Of a DNA stretch of 60,092 nucleotides, positions 11,200-22,005 are shown in pieces. The notes beneath the pieces are model-generated. The model made no database searches. It was not told the origin of the DNA and saw nothing but the letters and a program-made list of their open reading frames with translations. The number at the start of each line of letters is the position of its first letter. The first letter of the stretch is position 1. The stretch comes from Amphimedon queenslandica. Its lineage: Eukaryota > Porifera > Demospongiae > Haplosclerida > Niphatidae. The translations under genes and the position numbers were made by a program. Where the stretch lies: the NCBI RefSeq assembly GCF_000090795.2, contig NW_003546258.1:555874-615965 (forward strand). Reading direction: 5' to 3'.

Positions 11200-13181
11200 C
11201 TATTCTCTCTCTGTCTTTTCTTTGCATTTCATATACATATTGATATTTTCATTAGATTTCATTAAAAGATCAGTTAAGTGAGCCTCAGCCACTCTAAGTC
11301 TATCTAGTAGTATATTCACAGGGACATTGATGGTCCTTGAACAATGATCGATCAGAAACTGCTCAGACTGTGATAACGACAGCTGCTCCAGTGGCAATAC
11401 ATTACTCCTGTCAATCATTACTGGCTGATAGAGTCTACTGGATCTTCCAAGTGATTCTAAATTCAAGTCCAACGGTATCCATCTTGGAACAACGGCCTCA
11501 GCAACCGTGTGAACTCTATCGCCAATCGTTATAAACAGTTGTCGCTTATTTGTTACACTTGCTGTTGCAGTTGCTTCCTCTCTCCTTCTCCTCTCTCTCC
11601 TCTTGGCGACAAAGTTCCCAAATAATGACTTAAAATGGCCTCCTTTCTCTCCTTGCCTAAGCTGTCCCGTATTGACGTCCAAGTTAAACATGCCGAAATA
11701 CTTCTCCTTGCAACTTTTCATGTAACAAGACATGTCGTCCAAATGTACCAAATCACTATAACAGAAATAATTATATCAATTATTTATTAATTAACTAACT
11801 TTTGTGATGGCTTAATGTCAGTCTGTATTTTATTATAGCGTTCCCTGGTCACCATAGCAACCCAGTCTTCCCAAACATAAGTATATTTCGATTTATCAAA
11901 ATCCTCCGAAGAAGACACAGACTGTTCTCCTTGAACTCTGAAAATGAACACAAGACGATAATTGATGTTCATCTAGTTATATCTATTACCTTTCATAATT
12001 ATCATCCAATCTATAAACTAGTTTCATTAATATAATGATATTAATAATGACACCAACGTCAATCAATACGTACGGGCCCATGTTTGGAAGAGTTGTCTCC
12101 TGGTACAAGTACAGTAACCTTTTCAAAGGAGTCAATAAACTATCTAAACAACAAGAAGATAAACAACAAGAAGATAGATAAACAACAACAACAACAACAC
12201 AAGAAAAAAAACAATTCAACCTGGTAGTAGCAGCTTCTTGAGTAGTACTGTGGCCATTTTCATGACATCAAGTGGTAGGAACTGTAAAGCCAGACTTGTC
12301 TTTACATGTGACAATGACCTTGAGAATTCCTTAGGAAACAATGGGGACTACGTGAAATAAGACTCCATTAATTATTACTATCAATAATTATACATTATTA
12401 TTACATGGTTCTCAGCAATTCTCCTTCTCTGGTAAGTTAGCATTCTCTTAGTGAGAGCCTTAGGAAGAACAAGATGCCATGAGTAGTAAGGGATGACATC
12501 TTCATACACTAGACTATAATAAGGGAAGGAGTATTAAAATATTAATAATAATACATAGTTGTGCATGCTAACTTTATAAAGTCATTGAGAGGTAGGTAAT
12601 TATTGGAATAAAGTAATGAGAAATAGAGCAAGGCAACTAGTGTCCTCTTAGATATGAAGGCGTGTTTATTTCGCATAATCTTGAATGATTTTTGAAACAA
12701 CCTATCCAGTTTACTGGAATCATCAGTTAAAGATAAATCATAATAGTCTTCATCACTATCCTCCCCTTCAACCTCTTCTTGTTGCTCTCTCTTCTTTTTT
12801 GGTGTTCCTCTAGTTCTCCTTCCTTTCAATATAACACGATACAATGACTTGAAAGATATGTTTGATGAACTGCTAATACAGGACTTCTCCATAGTGTCTA
12901 CTTTATTGAAAGCACTTAGTTGATTGTAGAACAGATATTTAAGAAACATGAACCATAACAGTTTAGCACAGGCCTACACGTACATGTACGTACATCAGGA
13001 AGAGATGAAATACACAGAAGGGAGTTAGTTGTTATACTTCAATATCTTTCTCACAAAATTTCTCTTTACTGATACGGTCCATGTATAATTTATAGATGAA
13101 TTGCCAGCTCTCATAGAGTGAGAGAGTACAATCCTCTTCATCTTCCAGTGACCTTTTTGGTACTAATAATGAATACTATAA

Positions 13182-13215
<34 letters not shown>

Positions 13216-13817
13216 TGTAGCAGCTGTACCTTTTCTCACTCTTAATTTATTGTACATTATTATACTGGTAGGATCATCCTCAGTCATCTCATCGTGCATC
13301 ACCTAAACATAAGTGCATGTATAAGTGTAATAAAAATGGAGGATTCTCTCCTAGTAATTTTCGAGCAGCTTTAAAAATTTGTGAAAAATTCAATTTTGAT
13401 TGGAATCGGCTCAAACTTTCTACACAACACAAGTACATGTACATGCATCAGAATATGTAAAAAAATGTAGATTTCTCTCCTTTTCATTTTAGGCAAAGTT
13501 TGGCCAACATCCCTGTACTATAGTATACAGAGACTTTGGTCCCATTTTTAAGCAGCTTAAAATTTTTTTTTAATCCAAAGTTGATTGGAATTAGCTCAAA
13601 CTTTCTACACAACATAAGTATTATATATATATACATACATGTACTCAGAAAATGTAATAAAAATAATTATTTTGGCAAATAAATTTCTCTGTTTATTCTT
13701 TCCAAAATCAGCAATTACCTGTGATTGTGTACCACATTCAAGGCAGTAGTAATGTCCATCTTGATTCTCATATGAAGTGTTACCACACACAGGACAAATT
13801 TCTTCCTTAGAATCCAT
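11200..13817 (-). CDS. TAF1B: TAF1B, RNA polymerase I initiation factor subunit (9 exons, 593 aa)
   Basis: Exons (coding order): 13719-13817, 13230-13302, 13038-13162, 12573-12973, 12405-12513, 12221-12347, 11990-12143, 11800-11937, 11200-11755 (1782 nt, in frame; human 588 aa). TAF1B (yeast Rrn7) is the TFIIB-like subunit of SL1, which loads Pol I on rDNA promoters in the nucleolus. The N-terminus shows the zinc ribbon CPVC...CLEC within the first 30 residues. The cyclin-fold region carries LVALLYFSLL and DVIPYYSWHLVLPKAL. 'KLVYRLDDNYE' matches the vertebrate 'KLLFLLDDSFE' block. The middle has a charged insertion (GTPKKKREQQEEVEGEDSDED). Its 3' UTR must run antisense into LIPT2. Confidence 0.93.
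13330..13660. repeat. Two adjacent copies of the palindrome-core repeat
   Basis: Two reverse-oriented units lie in TAF1B intron 1. They show 'caaactttctacacaacacaag', 'catcagaatatgtaa' and a degraded core, CCTGTACTATAGTATACAG, near 13512. Confidence 0.75.
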
Positions 13818-13882
13818 TTGACATCACACGTGATGCTGGGCGGGAAGGAGCGGCTGTACACACGTGCCTACACGTGTCCAAA
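13818..13882. promoter_or_regulatory. 65-bp divergent promoter TAF1B / CCDC152 with three E-boxes
   Basis: Only 65 bp separate the two ATGs. They contain three perfect CACGTG palindromes (13827-13832, 13861-13866, 13871-13876) and an E2F-like GGCGGGAA (13839-13846). Function is inferred from position and motif density. Confidence 0.6.
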
Positions 13883-15085
13883 ATGGCTGCCGACAGGGAC
13901 TGCGATTTGAGCTCACTTGTAGAAGATTTTGAGCAATGGCAGAAAGTGCAGCATGTACTTTTGATATGTATAATATTTTATTTGTGTCCCTAGATAACTT
14001 TTGAGCTGTTTAACGAAAACAAAGAATTGAAATCAGAGGTTAGCTCTCTCAAGAAGCAGTTCAGCCTTCATGAAGAGGCAGAGAGAACCTTGAAAGACAG
14101 TAAATAATGAGACATTCTGTCAGTGTATTCCTCTCTAATGTATACAGATAATTCAGAACTGCTATCAACTGTTAAGAAACTACAAGATTCACTAATGCAG
14201 CGATGTGAGATGATCAGTGAGAATAGCAAACTTAAGGCAAGGCTGGTAACTCAGTATTGTAATCTTTGTAGACCAAAAGTTCTGCTAGTTTTCCATAAAA
14301 ATTTTACTCTTTTATTAAGCTGTGGCAGGCAAAGGTGCATAAAATCCGCAAAATGAATTTTGCTGTCTAACTTGCAAAAATTTTGAGCCACAGAAGTTTC
14401 TAGCTATGCAATAGAATGTATAGTTTTATACTGTTTGTAAAGGAAAGGATGGAGAGACTGCAAAGAGAGACCAGTGAATTGGAAGCACAGCACAAAGACC
14501 AAATGAGAGAAGCTATGGACAATCTTGAAGCAATCAAAGAAGCACACAAAAAGGATGTTGTACATATACAAGCAGTCACTTCTAAAGAAAGTTAGCCTAT
14601 ATCGGCTGTTTAATGTTAGTTTATTTTCCTACTTTATAAAGTGAGAAAAGAAATTGATTTACTTCAAAGGAACTTGCAAGAGAAATCTGAGGACATAAGT
14701 GCATTACAAAAGCAAGTAGGAGATGCAGAAAGAGATAAACACACTGAAATAGTCAAACTAAGACTAGAGGTATACATAAGTGTTGATATACATAAGTGTT
14801 ATCATCAGTGTTGTAGTATGATGCGAAGCTACTAAAGATACAAAAACAAACTGCCAAATCACAAACTCAGACCTCTTCTTCAACCACTCTGACTAACAAC
14901 TCTATATTCAGACAAGTAATAGTAGAAGCAAGCAACTATCAATTACTGATTCGTATAATGTTGCTGTATAGAAACTGCAGGCAGTGAAAGTGGAATCAGA
15001 GAAGGAAGTAAAGGCACTGAGAAAAAGAGTGCTAGAACTTGAGAAAGAATTAATGTCTAAGAACAAGCAAAGAAAACTACATTAA
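13883..15085 (+). CDS. CCDC152: CCDC152, coiled-coil protein (7 exons, 251 aa)
   Basis: Exons: 13883-13945, 13994-14099, 14148-14245, 14443-14590, 14642-14769, 14817-14915, 14972-15085 (756 nt, in frame; human 254 aa). Nearly the whole protein is predicted coiled coil from heptad-like Leu/Glu/Lys composition. The C-terminal half aligns with human CCDC152: ERDKHTEIVKLRLEYDAKL, then NSIFRQKLQ and LRKRVLELEKEL. Molecular role is not established. The orthologue call rests on the C-terminal match and similar length. It diverges from TAF1B and converges on BCCIP, with 35 bp between stop codons. Confidence 0.85.
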
Positions 15086-15120
15086 ATTATGTATTAGTAA
15101 ACAGTAATAATTAATAATGA

Positions 15121-15292
15121 CTACTTATTAAAATCACTAGTTAATTGTCGAAATGCTTTGTAAAAGGATTCTTTATTTAGTAACAGTACCGAGCGATGAG
15201 GTGAGAACACTTCGTCATCAAAACTCCACCTGCCACCTTGAACTGTATCATGGTCAGAGGACACTGAATAGTTATGCTCAAATAAAGACTCC

Positions 15293-15323
<31 letters not shown>

Positions 15324-16450
15324 TTACAATCGTTACATTAAACTTACTTTTTTGAAGTACTCCATTTCTGGAAAATCGTATATTATATTATTAGTCTTTG
15401 ATTTATTCTTTTGACCTTTTCTCTTGCTGGAGCTTTCGGAGTCAGTCAGTGAATGTGAACGTGTAATAACAATAAAATGAGTAATCTATTAATAATAATA
15501 ATAATAATACACCACGCAACATACATTACAAACCAACTTTAGAAATATTAGCCTCAACTTCATCACTGAGAAAAAGAGAGAGAGAGAGGAATACAGTAAT
15601 ATTAATTGTATGTGTACTGCTTGTAGCAAAAAAAATGCTAAATTAATAATATTTTTAATGAATGGTTAAAGTTACCATATGCTTGACTTACATTAAGCAG
15701 TTAAGGACAGGTGGTCCAATGTCAGGTGGTATATTTAGAAACCTCTCATGTAGCACCACACCTATCAGGTACTGTGGATCGGCAGAAAGCTCTTTAATCT
15801 TCTGTGCAAGTTTTGAAGTAGAACAAGCATTCATTAAATATTCATATAAACCACTCTAAAAAAATAAATAAATAAATATAATATAAATAAATACATGAAT
15901 TAATTGATTACTTTATCTTGTGGTAGTTGTACTAATGTTGTTATACCATACACATTGTCATCTCCTGACTCCTCCCCTGACTCCACACCTTTTACTGACT
16001 CCTCGTCCTCTTCATTATTACACGTCTAAATATAGCAATAATATACTAATAATATGCTGATAATATACTGATACTTTTATTAGACTCCCAATATTCTTTT
16101 GCTGTACAATGTATGAGGAAAGACTAGAGACATCTACAGGTGCTTTTAAAAACAACTAAACAATAATGATAATAATAATTCCGTAATTATTAAACGGACT
16201 TGTTGTAGCAGTCTCCTTATCCCGTGATAGTCAGTTTCTTTTATTTCTGTTCCTTCAAATTCTACTTGAATCTCCTATTAATTTTAACCCACAAAATGGC
16301 GGATATATGTCAGACTAATATTACCAAATCAGATTCTACAGAACTACTATCATCGCTCGAAGATCCTTCCTCTTCCTCCTCTTCTTGTAAACTGAGATGT
16401 TCTTCTTCTCCTTCTTGTTCAAGTTTCAACTTCTTTCTTTTGCTGCTCAT
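15121..16450 (-). CDS. BCCIP: BCCIP, BRCA2/CDKN1A-interacting protein (8 exons, 298 aa)
   Basis: Exons (coding order): 16325-16450, 16200-16274, 16075-16155, 15912-16025, 15692-15855, 15538-15565, 15348-15485, 15121-15291 (897 nt, in frame). BCCIP is a nuclear/nucleolar GNAT-like-fold protein linked to genome stability and 60S ribosome assembly (Bcp1 in yeast). Matching blocks: QVEFEG...DYHGIRRLLQQLFLKAPVD, VLHERFLNIPPDIGPPVL and QGGRWSFDDEVFSP. The N-terminus is the usual acidic tail (QEEEEEEGSSSDDSSS). Exon 6 is only 28 nt. Intron 2 has the same atypical GTCCGT donor as WDR11 intron 9. It starts 107 bp from the divergent PIGY gene. Confidence 0.94.
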
Positions 16451-16557
16451 TATAGTACCACGTGTAATAACATTAATAAAAATAACTAGCTCAACCTACC
16501 ATGGATATTAAAAATCAAATTATTAGTTGAGCTCCGCCCATAACTAATGAAGGAAAA
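16451..16557. promoter_or_regulatory. Divergent promoter BCCIP / PIGY
   Basis: 107 bp between start codons, with one CACGTG (16459-16464) and an inverted pair, 'agctcaac' / 'gttgagct'. No TATA box is apparent. Confidence 0.5.
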
Positions 16558-16865
16558 ATGGCACTTTGCAGTGTACATGTAAAAGGTTACATTCTTTTGG
16601 CGGGATTGTTGCTGTACATTATTGTGTGCATGTATTGTATTAGTAATTGTTGGACTCTTACTGCACAGGTATAAGAATGCCATGCATTAATAAAAACATC
16701 CCTTTCTCTAACTCTTTCCCCCTCTCTCTCTTTCCCCCTCTTTAGATTGACGCCTTCTCCCCTGGTTTATGCTATTATGGTATGCTAATGTCCGCTGTGC
16801 TTCCGGCCTTCTTTACATTCTGCTTCTTCAATTGGTTGAACTATAAACTATTCAAACACAACTAG
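16558..16865 (+). CDS. PIGY: PIGY, GPI-GlcNAc transferase subunit Y (2 exons, 76 aa)
   Basis: Exons 16558-16668 and 16746-16865. The protein is two hydrophobic helices. The C-terminal half, LCYYGMLMSAVLPAFF then NWLNYKLFKHN, matches human PIGY (LCFYSLLLPITIP...GIKLFRHN; 71 aa), including the terminal K/R-x-x-H-N. PIGY is a small ER membrane subunit of the PIGA complex, which adds GlcNAc to phosphatidylinositol in the first step of GPI-anchor synthesis. In mammals PIGY shares a bicistronic mRNA with PYURF. Here it is a stand-alone gene with its own intron and no PYURF-like ORF upstream. Confidence 0.88.
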
Positions 16866-17414
16866 CGCTATCAATGGTCATTAAGTTTTATATCACCCGC
16901 CATGTCATTTGTACCCTAATAGTTTACATAAGAACATGATTACCCTCTTATCATAATAAAGTGTCATGTTTCAGTGAGCGGCTCCTGTTTTTGCATTGTC
17001 TCACATATACTCCGTTAACATTATACAACTAAAAAACTCTTTAATGTTACAACGGACATTAGAGAGGGGGAGAGAGGAGAGGGGTCATGTCTTGTTATTC
17101 CATTTCTTTGCATAGCTGTAATGCACACTTGAAGACTTTGTTAGGTTAGCATGTTGAGGAGCTTCTTGTAGAGCCTCTAGTGATTCATTTTACGACATTG
17201 CAGAATGTCATTCGTGACATGTACATGGACCCTGGAGGAAAAAAATGAATTTTGAGGATCAAAAGGATTTTAGTGCATAGTTGCAAATGTCTCTCTTAGC
17301 AGGGATCCTTTGCCCAATAAAAGTTCAGAGCATTTCCAGAGGCACCACATATTTTGATCAGTTTTCTCCTTCTCTTTCAGCCCTTACCTGCACTGTGACC
17401 CTACTGAAGCCAAT
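16866..17414. other. Spacer between PIGY and Glass-like A
   Basis: No ORF. It probably holds the PIGY 3' UTR (AATAAA near 16953) and the promoter or 5' UTR of the next gene. A good acceptor ('tctctttcag', ending 17380) suggests a 5' UTR intron ending just before the zinc-finger start codon. Confidence 0.4.
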
Positions 17415-18749
17415 ATGAGCTCAGTTTTTACAAAGCCCTCCTCAGCTACTAACTGCAGTATTCCTCCTCCTCCTGTTGATAGCACAGAGAAGCAAAGCTA
17501 CCAACAACAACAGTGTTTTACTGCTTCTTCTTCAAGTAGCCCTTCTACTCTATCTCCTGGCCTCCCTCCTGTTCCTCCATTATCAGTCCAGCAGCACTAC
17601 AGGGCCTATTCCTACTATCCTTCTACTTGCATACCAACTGTAGCCAAGTACAATCCACAGCATCTTTCTGTGCCACCTCCAAGCAACATAAGGTAACCCT
17701 TAATCCTCCATGCCTTGCATAATAAACTTTCTTTTTCTTGCAGAACTCACTTCTTTCATACTTCAGGAGGACAACAAGCAGCAACTGCAGCAGTTGGTTC
17801 TAGTCTTCCTTATGACAACAAGACTCTGTCATACTCTGCTAGCCAATACACTAGCAGTAATACCTATAGCAGTTCCAACTACAACCTAACAAACAAAGTT
17901 GCTGCAACACTGCTACAGTTGCAAGATCCTGTACTCCATTCACTGCCTGGCCCTCCTTCAGGTGGCTACCATCCACCACCACCACTCAAGTTTGTTCCAG
18001 GCCCACTGCCTCATACAACTGGTGTTGACCATGAAGGAGCTTCACCCTTAGAAGGTACAGCTTCACCAACTCAACCAACCTCATACCAGTCAGCTGCCCA
18101 GTTCATGTTTCAAACTGGATCTGCCTTCCCTCCCTCCCCATTCCCCACTCATAACTCGTCCCCATGCTGGAGTCACTCCCCCTGGCCTTACATTCCATTC
18201 GGTACTCCTCCAGTATCTGGTGCTAGTCATTGTCCTAGTCGTGGGACAGGGGGAACAGGAGTAGGTACCCAAAGTAGAGGAGGAGGAGGAGATAATAAAA
18301 TCAACTCCTGCCATGTTTGTGGAAAGACTTATGCACGTCTCTCCACCTTGCGCTCTCACCTCAAGTCTCATAGCGGAGAGAAACCTTACCAGTGCTCCAT
18401 ATGTCAAAAGTCTTTCACTCAAGCGGCTAACTTGACAGCTCACCTCCGAACGCACTCTGGAGAAAAGCCGTTCAAGTGCCCAGTCTGCCATCGAGGGTTT
18501 TCGCAGTCCTCGTCCGTTACAACGCACATGAGGACCCACTCTGGGGACCGACCGTACAAATGTAACGTCTGCAATAAAGGGTTTGCCGATAGCTCTACGC
18601 TCACCAAGCACTACCGTACTCACACTGGGGAGAAACCCTACCAGTGTAAGATATGCGAGGCAAAGTTCTCCCAGTCTGGAAACCTCAACCGACACATGAG
18701 GACCCACCGACACCATTACGGCAACGGTATGGACATGAGGCGTATATAG
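17415..18749 (+). CDS. Glass-like five-zinc-finger transcription factor A (2 exons, 427 aa)
   Basis: Exons 17415-17692 and 17744-18749 (51-bp phase-2 intron). The N-terminal 280 residues are Ser/Pro/Gln/Tyr-rich and look disordered. Five contiguous C2H2 fingers (about residues 282-414) end the protein. All five keep C-x2-C-x12-H-x3-H and are joined by SGEKPY/F-type linkers. The finger series [44 protein letters not shown] follows Drosophila Glass, a nuclear DNA-binding regulator of photoreceptor fate, finger by finger. Expected role: sequence-specific nuclear transcription factor; targets in a sponge are unknown. The converging paralogue at 19706-21344 shares the intron phase and finger recognition residues. 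The start is the first ATG after the putative 5' UTR splice. Confidence 0.88.
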
Positions 18750-19705
18750 ACAAGAAGAGAAAGGAACTAGTCTATAGAGAGACATTAGTTAAAGATAGAG
18801 ACATTAGTTAAAGACACATACTCATACACTTATAGTTAGAGCTATAGTTCACTGTTAGATACCTTATCACTTATTGACATGTGTATATTAGTTGATGGCT
18901 ATGTTTCCATTATCAATAGTTGTCTTTACTATTCTCACCATTATTGTACTCCATTTAGCTTGTAATCCAATTTGGCAGACAGCCATACTTGCCAGTCCAA
19001 GAATTATAGTACATACACATGTACAGTGTAGTATTGCCTGCTCGTGCATGTATATTGGCTGATTGGATTACAGTGTTTATTAACCTTTTAAAACTGCTGA
19101 GAGCTACTGCCTATCATAACAACAGAAGTAACTGATAGTTAATATTGAAAATTGTGATCATTAGAAAAAATAAAACACAAACTATCATAAAATAGCAATA
19201 AAGAGAGAGAGGGGGGGGGAGAGATAAATTGTTAAAAATGATTAGTAAGTCCTATTAAATCTATATCATGTAATGAGTGGATGATGATTGTGATGAGCTG
19301 TTTGAGTACAATAATGCATGGACATGTTAGAATGGGAATGAGGAGACACAGGTGAGTAGTGTATGTGTGAAATGACTGATGAATAATGATTGGAAATGAA
19401 CAATTGACATGTATAATCAGGAGAGAGAGTGAGTGAGTGAGAGGTGAATTTTACTGTCACAAAAAGGATAAATACATTTAATTTTAAAAAGCCAAAATAC
19501 CTCCAAAATGTTAACTTGTGAATGGTGGATTGCTTGTTACTGGTGGATATGAATGAATGTGATTAGAGAGGTAGAGAAATGACACCTTCCTTTGAAGATG
19601 TCAAGATGAGAGAGCAGCTGTAAATGGTCGAAGAAGAACTACAACACAGGCAGATATTGCAAGCACGCTAATTAAGACAGAAAGCAGGCGCCTAGGGGTT
19701 ATCCA
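18750..19705. other. Intergenic region between the convergent Glass-like genes
   Basis: No coding potential. It presumably holds both 3' UTRs, with 'aataaa' strings near 19168 and a purine tract near 19202-19222. No structured RNA was recognised. Confidence 0.5.
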
Positions 19706-21344
19706 CTAGACAGCTGCTAACTGAGCAGATAGCTGGTTATTGTGGGTCTTCATATGACGATGAAGGTTGCCAGATTGGGAGAAACCAAGATTACATATTT
19801 TACACCTGTAAGGTTTTTCACCGCTGTGTATCCTCTTGTGTTTAGTGAGAGTCGAAGTATCAGCGAAACACTTCCCACAGTAGTCGCAGCGATACGGTCT
19901 TTCGCCAGAATGAGTTCGGAGGTGGGTTGTAACGGACGAAGACTGAGAGAACCTCTTTTGGCATATTGGACAGCTGAAAGGTTTCTCGCCGGAATGGGTC
20001 CTCAAATGTGCTGTGAGATTAGCTGCTTGAGTAAATGCTTTGGCGCATATGTCACACCGATAAGGTTTCTCACCACTATGGGTCCTCATGTGAGTCTTTA
20101 AAGTAGACGGACGTGCGTAGCTCTTGCCACAAATCTGACAAACATTGTTACCCTTACTGCTAGAGCGTCTTTGCTTTCCCGGAGGTGGAGTTGAAAATAT
20201 CTTATCGGACATCGGGCTACTGAGATCGGGAGGAGCAATAGGAGTCCCTTCGGCGGAGCCCCTCCCGTCATTCATGTGGTGTATGTTAGGAAGGGACAGA
20301 GACTGAAAAACTGGTTTTATATCTTGAACGAATCTTCCATCGTATTGTCTACAGCCAGACCTGGTGTCGAACCCGATCGCTGTCACAGTACCAGGAGGAG
20401 AGCCTGTATCAGAATGAGAGGGATGGAAACCATGCTTAAGGGTCTGTAGTAGATCTACAGGAGAAGATTGACCATCTTCTTCACTCCCTGGGTTATTAGT
20501 AGTAGTGAAGCCGTTTAGTTTAGAAAGGACGGAGAGAGAGGAGGAGGAGGAAGAGGTTGGAGTAGAGGCCTGAGGAGTGCTTGATCCTGAACTAGCGTTT
20601 AACTGTAGCAAGGCATTAGCAATGTCTCTCTGGTCCTGCGCTACTGAAGGTCTACAGAAAGAAAGAACAATAATAATTAACGTTATGATAAATAATGACA
20701 CCATTGTTCTCGGCTAGCTCTCTCCTCATACACGTACACTAGTAAAAGGCTGGATAAACTTATAACAGATTCTTTGAGTAGGCTGGCTATTTCAGAGACT
20801 TCTCTAGCCATTATCCTCCCTGTATCTCTCTTAGAGACAGAGAGAAAGAGGAGAGTTGTGGTCGCCAAATAGTCGGAATGTTTTGCACGTAGATTATTAG
20901 TCTACGACCACGCATATCCTTGTCGCTCTGTTTTTGCAACATGACACCAAACCTTACTCCCTCCTTCTCCCTCTCTCTCTGCACACACACTTACTTCTGG
21001 TCGAAATGGTGAGGATATTGTTGATATGCAACGTCTAGTGGGAATGCCTGGTGTCCTGCAGGTCCCTGTCCTGGAGCAGCATGGTGGCCGGCTGATGGTA
21101 TAAAGAAAGGATGCGGTCCTGGCCCGTTTGCTGGAGACATTTCTCCTGGTCTTCTTCCAGCAGCTGCGGCAGCTGCTGCTGCTGCGTTCACATTGAAATA
21201 CTGTCCAGGGAAGATGTGGGCTCCATGGGGGAATCCAGCAGTCATGAAGTTAGTCATCCCTGTTGGTACTGATTCTGGTATATAGGACATAGCCATGTGA
21301 CCTCTGCTTGACTGTACTGTTTGGACTGTGGTTGCTAAGGACAT
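19706..21344 (-). CDS. Glass-like five-zinc-finger transcription factor B (2 exons, 431 aa)
   Basis: Exons (coding order) 20995-21344 and 19706-20651, with a phase-2 intron of 343 bp. Five intact C2H2 fingers lie at about residues 288-420: [44 protein letters not shown], with SGEKP linkers. The first finger is closer to Drosophila Glass than paralogue A is ([10 protein letters not shown]). The N-terminal region has a run of nine Ala and Pro/Ser-rich sequence. A short motif after the intron (IANALLQL) is echoed in paralogue A (VAATLLQL). ATG 21344 is chosen because the reading frame upstream begins with GTG, not ATG, and because it gives the same length as A. An upstream 5' UTR exon cannot be excluded. 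Confidence 0.87.
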
Positions 21345-21974
21345 ACTAGGCTGTAAAGGATCCTGGCCTATTGTTTCTAGCTTGCTTCTGTCTCTGTAGC
21401 TGAGCAAGCAAGCAAGGGGGCTGCAGTGAGCTAAGGTAGTGCTTCTCCTTATCTTTATGGCTTCAAACACTACTCCAAAGTTTATTCACACTCCAATGCC
21501 TTCTAGCGTGCACTTAGCCGGCTGTACCTCACACCTGCTGTATGTACTGGTCGATGGAGACTGATAGCTGTACTTTATATCTTGCGACCTGCTCTAGAAA
21601 GAGAAGAGAGATGGAGCTAGAGGTAGGGGAGGCTGCAGAGACCAAAGAGGACCTGTAGGACTTTACTAAAGCTGTTTAAGTGAGCTCCAAATATGCCCTC
21701 CTGACTATTAGCATCATAGACTGAAGAGGCTTCCTTTATAGTACATTGTGGTATTACGGAGATATGCGGAAACCAACCTCGTACACGCCACTTAACACTA
21801 CTTAGAGATTGGACAATACATGCAATAATAACTTTATTTGTTGTTAATACCATTATTATTATTAGTAATATCATAAAATGATAAAATTAGAAGTTTAAAC
21901 ATAGCAATAAGAAAAGGAACATATTATTATTACTTATAATAATAATAATAATCATCATAAATTATTGTTGTTGC

Positions 21975-22005
<31 letters not shown>

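Noticed and set aside
18090-18785. 231-codon ORF opposite Glass-like A
   Set aside because: Antisense shadow of the zinc-finger coding sequence; the conserved protein is on the + strand.
19742-20101. 119-codon + ORF opposite Glass-like B
   Set aside because: Shadow of the finger-coding region.
21345-21470. Upstream extension of Glass-like B to 21470
   Set aside because: The codon there is GTG; the first in-frame ATG is 21344.
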